Shown: positions 27,008 to 36,206, counted from the first letter of the stretch. The stretch: DNA of 64,000 bases from Marinomonas mediterranea MMB-1 (GCF_000192865.1 NC_015276.1:4620317-4684316), one strand, 5' to 3'. Numbers and translations are program-made. The notes: generated by a model not told the origin, from the letters alone.

Positions 27008-28237
27008 TCAACACACCTCACTCAAAGCATCAACCAACTGCGTCATTTCATCGGGCGTGGTGTAATGCACAAAAGACAATCGAAGCACGCCTTTATCCGC
27101 ATCTATTCCCATCGCTTCGAGTAATCGAACGGCGTAGAAATGCGCTGCGCCGCATATGATGCCCTTCTCCACCAGACGCTTAGCAAGCACGTCTGAATCC
27201 ATCTCAGAATGCATCAATGCCACAGTCGCGGCACGTTGTGATGCATCCGCAGGGCCAAGTAAACGCAATTTAGGGTGTTGATCAACAAAATCCAGCAGCG
27301 GTTGCAGCAAGGCAACTTCTGCATCGTGCAATAAGGCGCGTACTCGTTCAGCGCGCTTTAGAACCGAAGCCTCATTTTGAAAATGATGGTCATGCAACAG
27401 GTCAAAGTAATCCAGTACTCCCTGTGCAGCGGCCACCTGAGCATGATCCGGCCCTGCGGGCACAAACCACTTATTGCGATAGGAAGCATTGAAATAGTGC
27501 GATTGATTTCCCAGACGTTCAGCGACAGCGTTACGTATTACCATGACACCTAGGTGTGGGCCGTACGTTTTATAAAGGGAAAAGAGGTAAATATCCGCGC
27601 CTAACTCGCGGACATCAGGAAAACCATGACCCGCATAAGACACGCCATCGACGACGGTGACAATGCCATTTGCTCTTGCCTGTGCGCAGATCGCTTTAAC
27701 AGGGTTAATATGCGCCACAATGTTGGAACAATGCGGAAAGGCCAACAATTTAGTCTTTTCGGTAATAAGACGATCCAAGTCAGACGTAGACAATAAGCCT
27801 GTTTTTGGGTCAACTTGCCACTCTTTTACGACAATGCCCTGACTGGCTAACCGACGCCAAACGCCACTGTTCGCTTCATGGTCTTGGTTCGTCACAATGA
27901 TCTCATCGCCCGATGTAAGAAGAGAAGCGAACGCCTGAGCCAACACATAGGTGTTTTGCGACGTTGACGGACCAAAATGCACCTCTCGCTCATCCACATT
28001 CAGGTAGTCAGCAAAGCGCTTGTAGGAGATGTCCATTGCGTCGCCCGCTTTCTGCGAGGCAGGGTGCACATGATACGGCTGAAGCTTGGTCTCTCTGTAG
28101 TAAGTCGTCAGTCGATCTATCACTTGTTGGCAAGCATACGAGCCTCCCGCATTTTCGAAAAATGCCTGCCCTTGTAGGCTTGGCTCACGAAAGGCGGGGA
28201 ACTGAGCCCGAACAAATTCTAAATCCAAAGAGGTCAT
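27008..28237 (-). CDS. Class V aminotransferase, cysteine desulfurase-like but without the catalytic Cys
   Basis: A 409-residue fold-type I PLP enzyme. It has FENAGGSYA at the N-terminus, VTNQDHEANSGVW, VVDGVSYAGH with the cofactor Asp, and LFSLYKTYGPHLG with the Schiff-base Lys. In true cysteine desulfurases the loop near the C-terminus is RxGxHCAxP. Here the equivalent place reads GIICGAAHFYAVRL with no Cys at the active-site position, so sulfur transfer by the usual route is unlikely. The family is known as cysteine desulfurase-like and may act as an amino acid lyase, epimerase or aminotransferase. It follows the MocR-type gene by 38 bp and is probably in its operon. Confidence 0.82.
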   Translation of the reverse strand: MTSLDLEFVRAQFPAFREPSLQGQAFFENAGGSYACQQVIDRLTTYYRETKLQPYHVHPASQKAGDAMDISYKRFADYLNVDEREVHFGPSTSQNTYVLAQAFASLLTSGDEIIVTNQDHEANSGVWRRLASQGIVVKEWQVDPKTGLLSTSDLDRLITEKTKLLAFPHCSNIVAHINPVKAICAQARANGIVTVVDGVSYAGHGFPDVRELGADIYLFSLYKTYGPHLGVMVIRNAVAERLGNQSHYFNASYRNKWFVPAGPDHAQVAAAQGVLDYFDLLHDHHFQNEASVLKRAERVRALLHDAEVALLQPLLDFVDQHPKLRLLGPADASQRAATVALMHSEMDSDVLAKRLVEKGIICGAAHFYAVRLLEAMGIDADKGVLRLSFVHYTTPDEMTQLVDALSEVC

Positions 28238-28275
28238 CGCGCGTTTCCTTCTTAGCTTCTTAACGTCTTAGCTTG

Positions 28276-30318
28276 TTAGCCAAAGTCGTGATTAATAAGA
28301 TCCAACATCGGGTTATACAAAGGCTCTTTTGCAGCATCCCGACTTTTTTCTGTATCGGTCATGCCTTCTTCATCGGCCTGCTCTGCTCTTTCTGTATCTT
28401 CTTCTGATACATCGAGAGAGTCTGTTTCAGAGCTTTGTTCCGAGCCGTGATCAGCGACTTGCTCGGAGCTAGCTTCACTTTCCTCTGAGGTCAACGACGC
28501 TTCCTCTAGCGCCACTTCAGGAGCTTCTAAAGACGCCTCTAGAGACTCTTCGATTGTCTCTTCTAAAAGCGCTTCATCGGCGTCTTGTGGCTCAAGTGCG
28601 TCTTCAACGCAGCTTTCATTTTCTACACTTTGGCCTTCTGCAATATCGTCTTCTGCTCTTTCTACGCCCGCTGTGTCATCTTCAATGCTGCTTGTCTCAA
28701 GTGTATCCGTCTCAAATACGTCGCTCTCAAGCGCATCGGCTTCAAATGCATCTGTCTCGCTTGAGCCGTCTTCCGCAACACGGCTTTCTGAGATATCGCC
28801 TTCTGAGATACCGTCTTCTGAAAGTATAGACGCCTCGTCAGCATCAGAATCACTTTCTGTAGCGAGTTGTTCCTGTTCTACCGCTATATCAAGCTCGGCT
28901 TCTTCGGAAACAGGCTCAGGATCCGCAAGAAGGGATTGGTCATTAGCTTTAATAAAGGCCGCCAACATCACCGCGAGTTCTTCCATTTGCGGGTAAGTCA
29001 CGTTGATCGCTAACCAATCGGACGCGTCGGCTTCAAACGCCATCAGGTTTCCCGGCACAATGGCGTGGCGATGTTTCGCCGCAACAATCGCCATATCGGA
29101 TTCACTTGGTTTCTTCTCCATTTGCATCCAAAGCGCCATGCCGCCTTTGGAGTAGGCAAACCGAATGCTGTCACCTAGCTTTGATTCTAAAATAGCTTTG
29201 GCTTTTTCAGACAATGACCAAATTTGACGACTGCGTTTACTCAATGAATGCTTTTGCGTACCCAATAAGGCGTCGCTCAAGGCTTGTTGCTGCGAATCGT
29301 TTAAGGCAAAGTCAGCACTTAAAAAGGCCCCTTCCAAAATCGTATAACGGCTCGGGATACACCATGCCGCGTTGCGATCAGAACCTTTTGACTCGACACC
29401 ACCGATGTAAATCACACGGTCTTCGGTATCCAACGATTTATAGCTCATCAAAGGAGACGCTTTATACCCAAGATGAGAGGCCAAATCCCACTCCACCGCT
29501 GGGATATTGATTTCATTAATAATCGTAAGCCAACGACGTAGACTTAAGTTCGATATTTCTTGTCCTGCGGGAAAAGCAAACTGACTCGGGAAGACAATCA
29601 GACGAATGTCGTTGTCTCTAATGCAACGAATCGCTTCGTCCAAATCCACACCTCGATCACCCGCTTGTAGACACAATACATCGCGATGCAAGCTCTGCAA
29701 ACCGCCTAGCAAGCGTGGGTCACAAGGCGTAATCACTAAAATTTGATCGCCTGTTTTCGTCAGGCTTTGCACCACTTGGTTAAAGATACTGACGGCCGAT
29801 CGCGCCAGCCAAACATTCCCCGAACGTGTTTTAATCCCTAAACGCTTTAGGTGATCCGCCACTGCTTCTCGCACAGCAAGATGGCCTTTCCCTGGAACAG
29901 GCAGCTCAGCTTCTGCTGTGCGTGGTCCGGGCAATAGAAAGGCATCACTTTGATCCACTAACGCGGCACGATGGGACAAAGCTGACCAGATTAATTTAGC
30001 GTTTTCGTCGGTGAGTCTTTTGACCCGATCTCCCGCTAATACGTGCGCGTTCTTAGAGGTAGAGCGGTGACAAACAAAATAGCCAGATTTAGGCCGAGAT
30101 TCGACCCAGCCCTCTTCGGTTAAGATATCGTATCCATGAATAACGGTATTTAAACTGAGTTTCAGCTGCTTCGATAATGACCGTAGAGAGGGCATTTTAT
30201 GCCCGGCTGCGAGTTCACCTTCCGCAACCTGTTTTAAAAACCAATCCACGACCCCTTTGTATAGAAAGTCTGCCACGCTGTGTACCTTTAGATTTGCAAT
30301 TTTTAGATCTGTTATCAA
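28276..30318 (-). CDS. MocR/GntR-type regulator with aminotransferase domain and a ~200-residue acidic tail
   Basis: A 680-residue protein. Residues 1-80 are a GntR winged helix (KMPSLRSLSKQLKLSLNTVIHGYDILTEEGWV). About 110-470 is a fold-type I aminotransferase-like domain that senses PLP or a related ligand, with VIYIGGVESKGSDRN carrying the expected Lys. About 475-665 is a low-complexity acidic region rich in E, D, S and A with a pentapeptide repeat (EADAL, ESDVF, ETDTL). The extreme end LYNPMLDLINHDFG looks conserved and folded. Normal MocR proteins are about 450-500 residues. It probably regulates the downstream aminotransferase gene or itself; neither can be proved here. No start conflict was seen. 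Confidence 0.85.
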   Translation of the reverse strand: MITDLKIANLKVHSVADFLYKGVVDWFLKQVAEGELAAGHKMPSLRSLSKQLKLSLNTVIHGYDILTEEGWVESRPKSGYFVCHRSTSKNAHVLAGDRVKRLTDENAKLIWSALSHRAALVDQSDAFLLPGPRTAEAELPVPGKGHLAVREAVADHLKRLGIKTRSGNVWLARSAVSIFNQVVQSLTKTGDQILVITPCDPRLLGGLQSLHRDVLCLQAGDRGVDLDEAIRCIRDNDIRLIVFPSQFAFPAGQEISNLSLRRWLTIINEINIPAVEWDLASHLGYKASPLMSYKSLDTEDRVIYIGGVESKGSDRNAAWCIPSRYTILEGAFLSADFALNDSQQQALSDALLGTQKHSLSKRSRQIWSLSEKAKAILESKLGDSIRFAYSKGGMALWMQMEKKPSESDMAIVAAKHRHAIVPGNLMAFEADASDWLAINVTYPQMEELAVMLAAFIKANDQSLLADPEPVSEEAELDIAVEQEQLATESDSDADEASILSEDGISEGDISESRVAEDGSSETDAFEADALESDVFETDTLETSSIEDDTAGVERAEDDIAEGQSVENESCVEDALEPQDADEALLEETIEESLEASLEAPEVALEEASLTSEESEASSEQVADHGSEQSSETDSLDVSEEDTERAEQADEEGMTDTEKSRDAAKEPLYNPMLDLINHDFG
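28695..28766. repeat. 15-bp minisatellite inside the acidic tail of the MocR-type gene
   Basis: On the + strand TCTCAA recurs at 28695, 28710 and 28725, with CTTCAA at 28740 and TCTCGC at 28755, an exact 15-bp period over five units. It encodes the pentapeptide pattern E-x-D-x-(F/L) on the minus strand. Copy number could vary between strains. Confidence 0.8.
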
Positions 30319-30531
30319 TCATTGACCGTAGCCACTCAAAACGCAAGCGTGTTCCTGCGTTTAAGCGTGTATTTATCCTTTTATTTAGGCTGATTGAGAC
30401 CTTTGTACAAACATCACAAATCGGCGTATCGTTAAGAACGCACAATTAATTCATAAAAAACAACGAACAAGATACAATCGCGCTTTATACTGATTTTTCT
30501 ATCTCCGGGTAAAGGCTAAAATAGGGGCAAT

Positions 30532-31746
30532 ATGGCGTTTTCTTCCAGCAACATTCGATCCGATTTTCCCATTTTAAACGTTACAACCGATGATCACCCT
30601 ATCGTCTACTTAGACAATGCCGCCACGACCCAAAAGCCGCTTCCCGTTTTACAAAGCATTCAGGACTATTACCTATACAGCAACGCGAATGTACACCGAG
30701 GCGCTCACTTTTTAAGTGACCGTGCGACGTCTGCGTTTGAAAGCGCCAGAAATACCGTCGCCGCCTTTCTTCATGCACCAGAAAACAGTCATGTAATTTG
30801 GACAAAAGGCACCACAGAAAGCATCAATATGGTGGCGTATGGACTGGAGCATTTAATAGAAGTCGATGATGAAATCTTGATTACCAGTCTTGAACATCAC
30901 GCGAACCTTGTTCCTTGGCAGCAATTGGCCTTTCGCACGGGCGCACGTCTTCGAGTGCTGCCTTTGACCTCAACGGGTGAATGGGAAGCCGAATACGCCA
31001 ATTACTTTACCGATAAAACGAAGATATTCGCATCGACCCATATATCCAATGCCATCGGCGCGTCTACGCCACTTGCCAACATGCTCAATGAAGCAAAGAA
31101 AGTAGGCGCTTATACCCTTGTTGATGGCGCACAAGCCGTGGCGCATTATGAAGTCGACGTAACCGCTCTAGATTGCGACTTTTACGTCTTTTCAGGCCAT
31201 AAAATGTACGCGCCAACAGGCATCGGTGTGTTATACGGTAAATCAAGCGCCTTAGAGACACTGCTGCCCTATCAAACAGGGGGTGAAATGGTGCGTCATG
31301 TTGCTTACCAAGCGACGGAATTTAACGTTCTTCCCTATCGTCTCGAAGCCGGTACGCCTCATATAGAAGGCGCGATTGGGCTTGCCGCCGCGTGCGACTA
31401 TTTGACCAAACAAGACCGTCCAGAGTTGTTAAAATGGGAACAGATGCTAGCCAAGACGGTTTATGACGAACTGTGTCTCGACCCAAGAATCGAAATCTAC
31501 TCTCCGTCTAGCAACACGACTTTAGTGTCTTTATCCGTACCCAACGTTCACACGCTTGATCTCAATAGCTACTTAGACAGCAAGGGCATTGGCGTTCGAG
31601 CGGGAAGCCATTGCGCCCACCCTTTAATGGAGCAATTAGGCGTTGGCAGTACCTTACGAGCGTCATTCGCTTGCTATAATACCAAACAAGAAGCAAAACG
31701 ATTTTGCGAAGTCTTACTAGAAGCCATTGATTTACTTGCAGATTAA
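30532..31746 (+). CDS. csdA: Cysteine desulfurase CsdA (SufS-type, group II)
   Basis: Removes sulfur from cysteine as a protein-bound persulfide, leaving alanine. The 404-residue protein has LDNAATTQKP at the N-terminus, HHANLVPWQQ, VDGAQAVAHYEVDV with the cofactor Asp, FSGHKMYAPTGIG with the Schiff-base Lys and the catalytic-Cys loop GVRAGSHCAHPLM. The short loop marks group II (SufS/CsdA). It is followed after 30 bp by a SufE-type acceptor, which supports the CsdA-CsdE assignment and not the suf operon, as no other suf gene is present. Confidence 0.93.
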   Translation: MAFSSSNIRSDFPILNVTTDDHPIVYLDNAATTQKPLPVLQSIQDYYLYSNANVHRGAHFLSDRATSAFESARNTVAAFLHAPENSHVIWTKGTTESINMVAYGLEHLIEVDDEILITSLEHHANLVPWQQLAFRTGARLRVLPLTSTGEWEAEYANYFTDKTKIFASTHISNAIGASTPLANMLNEAKKVGAYTLVDGAQAVAHYEVDVTALDCDFYVFSGHKMYAPTGIGVLYGKSSALETLLPYQTGGEMVRHVAYQATEFNVLPYRLEAGTPHIEGAIGLAAACDYLTKQDRPELLKWEQMLAKTVYDELCLDPRIEIYSPSSNTTLVSLSVPNVHTLDLNSYLDSKGIGVRAGSHCAHPLMEQLGVGSTLRASFACYNTKQEAKRFCEVLLEAIDLLAD

Positions 31747-31776
31747 GCCCCTACAAAACGAACGACTTACCCAAAC

Positions 31777-32181
31777 ATGACTCACTTACTTGATAGCCAA
31801 ACCATCCAATCTCGTCTTCAAGCCTGCACCAGCAAAGAAGCCACCTTTAAAGAACTGGTTGCCCTAAGCAAGCAGCTTGAGCGCCTAACAGACGACGATA
31901 AATCTGAAGAACACAAAGTGAAAGGCTGTGAAAGTGCCGTTTGGCTAATCGAGGAACACATTGACGGGTTGTGCCACTTTAAAGCGGACAGTGACGCTAA
32001 ACTGATGCGTGGTGTCTTAGTTGCTGTGCTCAGCCTAGTTCAAGGCAAGAGCAAAGCAGATATCCAAGCAATGGATTTAGTACAAGAGCTGACCCAGTTT
32101 AACTTAGGCAGTTACCTAACCAGCTCTCGTACTAACGGGGTGTTGGGGATTCTTAAGAAACTGTCTTCTCAAGATCAATAA
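31777..32181 (+). CDS. csdE: Sulfur acceptor CsdE (SufE family)
   Basis: A 134-residue SufE-fold protein that takes the persulfide sulfur from CsdA through its Cys in VKGCESAVWL. The stretch TFNLGSYLTSSRTNGVLGIL, read here as QFNLGSYLTSSRTNGVL, is the usual C-terminal end of the family. In E. coli csdA-csdE lies beside tcdA (csdL). Here a tail-particle island (32215-44601) separates csdE from tcdA. Confidence 0.93.
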   Translation: MTHLLDSQTIQSRLQACTSKEATFKELVALSKQLERLTDDDKSEEHKVKGCESAVWLIEEHIDGLCHFKADSDAKLMRGVLVAVLSLVQGKSKADIQAMDLVQELTQFNLGSYLTSSRTNGVLGILKKLSSQDQ

Positions 32182-32214
32182 ATACGCATCACTGCCCATC
32201 TCCACTTTTCCGCA

Positions 32215-33135
32215 TTAAAGCGCAGTTTGGTTATTGCTCTTGAAGTCTAACGAAGTCACCCAACCGCTGTTACTGATTGACTGCTCCACGCGGGTGATCG
32301 TGTATTTTTCATCGCCTAACATAAGGCGGCTTCCTGCATACATGATCTGACCGGGCACTGACGCATTGCCTTGAGCGGTACCCTGATTCGCTCGTTTCAA
32401 CGCATTGATCGCTTCGAGTTTCGCCTCGTCCTCACTGGTAAAGTGGCCTTGTTTTACCAAGGTAGGTTCTCCTTTTCCGACACTTACCGTGACCATTTTG
32501 TTCCGTTTAGTATCCTGATATTTAACGGAACAACGCCGATAGAAGGTCGTATTAGAATGACTGATCTGGCTATCGATACAGCGATCTATATCCAACATCA
32601 CTTCTGGCGGTGCTTCTTCTTGCTTCATTAGGTACAGAATCGAGTTTTTTATATTAAAAATGACAGAATGATCTTTTGCGATTCTGTTCAATAAATTAAT
32701 GTCCGACTCATTTACCTGATCAATATCATGCAATTCTTCAGTGAGATCCGATTTATACCCCAGCCCGTGACGAGCCGCGATGTCGACCGCCAACTCAGCC
32801 AAGGTTATTTGTTCATATCGATGGTGACGACGCTCTTTGATATTGGAACCAAAATCCATCCCCGTCGCGTTTACCGAAAGCTCGCAGTTGTTACGTATAC
32901 TGGTCTTTTGAACATAAAAAGCACCAACATAGTTCTGCTGGTCTTTCCCTCCTAGAAAGACCTTAATCTGATCGCCGTATTCAGGCCGTTTAAACTTGGC
33001 GCTGAACACTAAACTCAGTTCATCACTGTTGTCCTTTTCATTGTCCGTGACACGTAAGCTAACAAGATAGGGCGATACTCTGTCGGTCACGTCTTTATCA
33101 TTCACAAACAATCGATACGTCGGCGTCATTACCAT
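32215..33135 (-). CDS. Phage tail hub protein, P2 gpD-like
   Basis: A 306-residue late-control D family protein, the baseplate hub that links the spike to the tail tube. Signs are YRLFVNDKDVTDRVSPYLVSLRVTDNE at the N-terminus (in two blocks, 5-30), the KRPEYGDQIKVFLGG block and the C-terminal ITRVEQSISNSGWVTSLDFK. The ATG at 33135 sits 4-5 nt after ggagg and overlaps the end of gene X. It is the last gene of the tail operon, 33 bp from the convergent csdE. Confidence 0.9.
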   Translation of the reverse strand: MVMTPTYRLFVNDKDVTDRVSPYLVSLRVTDNEKDNSDELSLVFSAKFKRPEYGDQIKVFLGGKDQQNYVGAFYVQKTSIRNNCELSVNATGMDFGSNIKERRHHRYEQITLAELAVDIAARHGLGYKSDLTEELHDIDQVNESDINLLNRIAKDHSVIFNIKNSILYLMKQEEAPPEVMLDIDRCIDSQISHSNTTFYRRCSVKYQDTKRNKMVTVSVGKGEPTLVKQGHFTSEDEAKLEAINALKRANQGTAQGNASVPGQIMYAGSRLMLGDEKYTITRVEQSISNSGWVTSLDFKSNNQTAL

Positions 33136-33317
33136 AAGACCTCCTCCGTCACGACGGCGGATTGCTCAGGCAATTCGACAATATCCCCCCTTGAAAGAAA
33201 CAACCCTAAGTTTGGGTTCGCTTCGTTTACGGCTGTAAATTGCTCCAACGAGCCGTAATAGAGCATCACCACTTCATCTAACCTCATTGTCGTTTTCGTT
33301 ACTTCATAAGTTGCCAT
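33129..33317 (-). CDS. Phage tail protein X (LysM-like, P2 gpX)
   Basis: A 62-residue protein in the P2 gpX position, close to the usual length of 67. It has a LysM-like core, with DEVVMLYYGSLEQFTAVNEANPNL in two blocks and LFLSRGDIVELP. It bridges the hub to the tube. Its start overlaps the U gene by 14 bp and its end overlaps the D gene by 7 bp, which indicates translational coupling. Confidence 0.88.
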   Translation of the reverse strand: MATYEVTKTTMRLDEVVMLYYGSLEQFTAVNEANPNLGLFLSRGDIVELPEQSAVVTEEVLW

Positions 33318-33675
33318 GTATCACCACCAGCTGTACTTCAAAGCTTTGTTTATAAAACTCCCCTTCTTTCAAAAAGTTGGATTGATCCGCACTGATTTCC
33401 ATAATCAACACCGTCAAGGCTTGACCATAGGAAAGCGCAAGCGTGACCGATTCCTTCTTTTCCGCCAACGCATACAAGCTGTTCAACGCTCCCATACTTT
33501 GTTCAATCAATACACCGCTCAATGTCAATTTTTGACTGTGGCGACCGACTTGTTGCCAGTCATCAAAGCCATTGATGATGCTCTTGTTGGCAAAGTGATA
33601 GCTTGATTGACGTGAAATATTGGCAATATTAACGCCGCTACTTTCAAATTTAACGTGACCTAATTGACACAACAT
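33304..33675 (-). CDS. Phage tail protein U (P2 gpU-like)
   Basis: A 123-residue tail protein with RQSSYHFANKSIINGFDDWQQVGRHSQKLTL (two adjacent blocks at 23-53), the hallmark of P2 gpU, which binds tail or tape measure in assembly. Its start overlaps the stop of the tape measure gene by one base (TAATG). Position between T and X matches P2. Confidence 0.9.
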   Translation of the reverse strand: MLCQLGHVKFESSGVNIANISRQSSYHFANKSIINGFDDWQQVGRHSQKLTLSGVLIEQSMGALNSLYALAEKKESVTLALSYGQALTVLIMEISADQSNFLKEGEFYKQSFEVQLVVIHGNL

Positions 33676-35693
33676 TAGATATCCTCATCTTTCAGTGATG
33701 GACTGGATGTCGACGCCTGACCACGCATTACGTTTTCAATAGCTCGTTCTATATCAATATTGCTCGTTGGGTTATTCACGGTAACCTGAACATTAATATG
33801 CTGAACGACTTCTTTCGTCGGCGATTGCCCATTGTTGATTGGCGAAAGCTCATAACTTTGAACCACACTTCCGGTCGGTGCTGGAGCAAGTGCTTTTGTC
33901 TCATCTGGCGATGGATTCATCGCAGCCGCACTCGTCGTCACTAACATTCCCGCACCAATGGCGGCCAGTTTGCTATTCGACGTGGCTTTATTTTGTGTAT
34001 TTAACGCTGTAACAGAGCCTCTAGAACGCCCTCCTTCATTGGGTGTCGCTGCCTCACTCGAAGCCTCACCTTCATCGCCAAATAACCCCAGCTGCTTACC
34101 AACCCAGCCTATTCCCTTGGCAACCAACATAATCGGCGCCAACGCCGTTTTAAATACGGAGCCGATCACTTCACCAAACTTCATACCACTGGCGGCAAAG
34201 CCTGCAAGCTCCGCTTGGCTACTTTGAATCGGCGTAAACAACGCACCAAACCAATTGATCACCTCAGACACCTTGCTCGCGATCCAAGCAAAGGCATCAC
34301 CGACAGGCGCTAGCAAATTCAATAACGGCTGAAAGGCGGTAAAGACAGGCTGCATAGAGGACACAAAGCCATCAAATACCCCACTAAAAAACGCTTTTAG
34401 AGGTTGCCAATATTTGTAAATCAGGACACCGGCTGCAACAAAGGCCCCCACAATTAAGCCAATTGGGTTGGCAAGCATCGCGGCATTCAATCCCCACTGC
34501 ATCATCGCTCCGGAGCGTAAGGCTGTAGCAAAACCAAAGACAGTGGATTTCGCTCTCATTAGCCCTGCCCCTGCATTTTTTAATCCGCCACTAACGCCAG
34601 CAATAGATTGCTTAAACGAGGAAAAAGAGCTGACAAGCTTCGACCCAGAGTCGTAAGTATTTACTAACTTAGAACTCAAGTCCGTTAAACCGGTTACACC
34701 TTGCTTTGAAAAATCAAACGTTTGCACACCATCATACAAACCCGTAAGCGATTTTTTGAAATTTGAGAAAGTACTCACCAGCTTCTCGCCCGACAGAACA
34801 GCGCCTTTCATTCCTTGTAATTTACCGCTCGCGCCGTCGCTTTTCTTCTTACTCGATGTCTTGTTCGCTTTGGAGGAAGACATCGCCGTCTCTAAAGGCT
34901 CGTCTGAATTTAAGCTCGTAAAGGACGCTTTCAACCCAACAAAAGATTGCTTCAGTGTTGAGAAGTTATCCGTGAGCTTTGAGCCTGAATCAAGTAAGCC
35001 TACAATCCCCTTTTTCGACAATTCAAAGTTCTGTAACCCACTCGATAACTCGGTAAAAGATTGCTTGAATGTCGCAGCATTCGTTATAAGCGTTGACGCT
35101 GCGTTCTGTACGCCTTTTAACGTCCCTAACTCGGCATTGTCGCTCGAGCCTTGATCAGCGCTAGAATCGCGGCCCGCTTTGGTTTTATTGGCCTTCTTTT
35201 GACGTTTTTTAACGCCAGATTTGTTGTTTTTACTCTCCGAATGATTCTTCTTAAACCCAAAACCGGAAAGGCTTTTTTGCATCTTATTCAGCTTACCGGA
35301 CAAGGTAGCTGTCATTTTAGAAACAGACCCGACGAGGCTATTTAGGTCTTTGCTTAGAGTGGATACCCCTTTTTCAAAGCGACCCGTCATCGTCGCCATC
35401 GCAGTACCCACTTCCGCGAACCCCGTCGTTTGAGCTTCTGGGGTAGAAAACATTTGACGCTCAGAACTCGGTTGTAACGATTCTTTTACAGCATTCTCTT
35501 TTGTACCTGTTTTACTCGCTGCTTCCGACGGTGCGCTATCAAATAGGCCACCTAAGAAGCCAACCTCTTCGAATGTACTCAGCTTCTCAAAATAACCACT
35601 AAGGTGCTTTTGCATGACGCCTGTTACATCGTTAGCCAAGTCTGCAATGTTGCCCGTTATATCAAAACTGATGGAGACACTTCCTAGTGACAT
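33675..35693 (-). CDS. Tail tape measure protein (P2 gpT-like)
   Basis: A 672-residue tape measure. The first 350 residues are helical, Ser/Lys-rich and of low complexity, with repeated blocks such as SGSKLTDNFSTLKQSF and DSGSKLVSSFSSFKQS. Residues of about 385-520 hold hydrophobic helices (AMLANPIGLIVGAFVAAGVL) typical of this family. P2 gpT is 815 residues for a 135-nm tail; at about 0.15 nm per residue this one would give a tail of roughly 100 nm. That length is an inference from the scaling rule. Confidence 0.9.
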   Translation of the reverse strand: MSLGSVSISFDITGNIADLANDVTGVMQKHLSGYFEKLSTFEEVGFLGGLFDSAPSEAASKTGTKENAVKESLQPSSERQMFSTPEAQTTGFAEVGTAMATMTGRFEKGVSTLSKDLNSLVGSVSKMTATLSGKLNKMQKSLSGFGFKKNHSESKNNKSGVKKRQKKANKTKAGRDSSADQGSSDNAELGTLKGVQNAASTLITNAATFKQSFTELSSGLQNFELSKKGIVGLLDSGSKLTDNFSTLKQSFVGLKASFTSLNSDEPLETAMSSSKANKTSSKKKSDGASGKLQGMKGAVLSGEKLVSTFSNFKKSLTGLYDGVQTFDFSKQGVTGLTDLSSKLVNTYDSGSKLVSSFSSFKQSIAGVSGGLKNAGAGLMRAKSTVFGFATALRSGAMMQWGLNAAMLANPIGLIVGAFVAAGVLIYKYWQPLKAFFSGVFDGFVSSMQPVFTAFQPLLNLLAPVGDAFAWIASKVSEVINWFGALFTPIQSSQAELAGFAASGMKFGEVIGSVFKTALAPIMLVAKGIGWVGKQLGLFGDEGEASSEAATPNEGGRSRGSVTALNTQNKATSNSKLAAIGAGMLVTTSAAAMNPSPDETKALAPAPTGSVVQSYELSPINNGQSPTKEVVQHINVQVTVNNPTSNIDIERAIENVMRGQASTSSPSLKDEDI

Positions 35694-35708
35694 ATTTTAT
35701 CTCTCCGC

Positions 35709-36082
35709 TTATCTTTCGACTTCACACAAACGTTTCGCGGTCTCTGCAAAGGTTTCAAATTCGTCTAATGTCATTTCTAAACAATCACAAAAACCAAGAT
35801 GAAGCTTTGCAGAGACCATAGCGATTGCGTTTAAGCAACCGCTCCAGTCGACGACAAAAAACTCTCTGCGGTATCCTTTAGCAGAATAAAATCGTCGTAA
35901 TCCAATGCATCCAATTCATCGACTGTCATTTGCGCCAGTGTTCCAACGATGGCGATTTGACGCTCTTCTAGATTTGGCTCACTAAAGTGGATGCGAATAT
36001 CCCGCAGTTTAGGTTTGCGTACTTTGACAATACGTCCATCGGACAAAGCCACTTCTTTTTCTTTTAATAATTCTTTAGACAT
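35709..36082 (-). CDS. Tail assembly chaperone E-E' fusion made by programmed -1 frameshift
   Basis: The E frame contains the slippery heptamer T TTT TTG (minus strand, 35861-35855) in the correct phase, seven codons before its stop. After a -1 slip the reading goes on for 48 codons (VVDWSGCLNAIAMVSAKLHL, then GFCDCLEMTLDEF and onward) to TAA at 35709-35711, giving about 124 residues. P2 E/E' uses the same heptamer and layout. The extended protein and E normally coat the tape measure in assembly. The frameshift product is inferred but strongly supported by phase, heptamer, position and a tail that is free of stops. Confidence 0.88.
35831..36082 (-). CDS. Tail assembly chaperone E (P2 gpE-like)
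   Basis: An 83-residue protein with LSDGRIVKVRKPKLRDI and DELDALDYDDFILLKDTAESFL, the pattern of P2 gpE/Mu gp41-type tail chaperones. It lies between the tube gene and the tape measure gene as in P2. It is the unshifted product of the E/E' pair. The start has only a weak ribosome site (taagaaac). Confidence 0.88.
   Translation of the reverse strand: MSKELLKEKEVALSDGRIVKVRKPKLRDIRIHFSEPNLEERQIAIVGTLAQMTVDELDALDYDDFILLKDTAESFLSSTGAVA
35855..35861 (-). promoter_or_regulatory. Ribosomal -1 slippery site TTTTTTG
   Basis: CAAAAAA on the + strand, TTTTTTG on the coding strand, phased as AG[T TTT TTG]TCG in the E frame. It is the heptamer used by P2 E/E'. Confidence 0.88.
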
Positions 36083-36168
36083 GTTTCTTAACCTTTTTAA
36101 ATAAATTGATTGATCCTGTAGATCGAAAACGATTAATTTTGTACATTAGTGTCTAAAGTAAATTAACG

Positions 36169-36206
36169 TCTCAACCATCAATGGCCGTTGATATCACTGA
36201 GACGCT
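36169..36206 (-). terminator. Hairpin between tube and E genes
   Basis: Two nested arms, cgtctca/tgagacg and atcaa/ttgat, are followed on the coding strand by ttaatttacttt. A partial terminator here would give more sheath and tube transcript than E and T, as the particle needs. The role is inferred. Confidence 0.45.
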
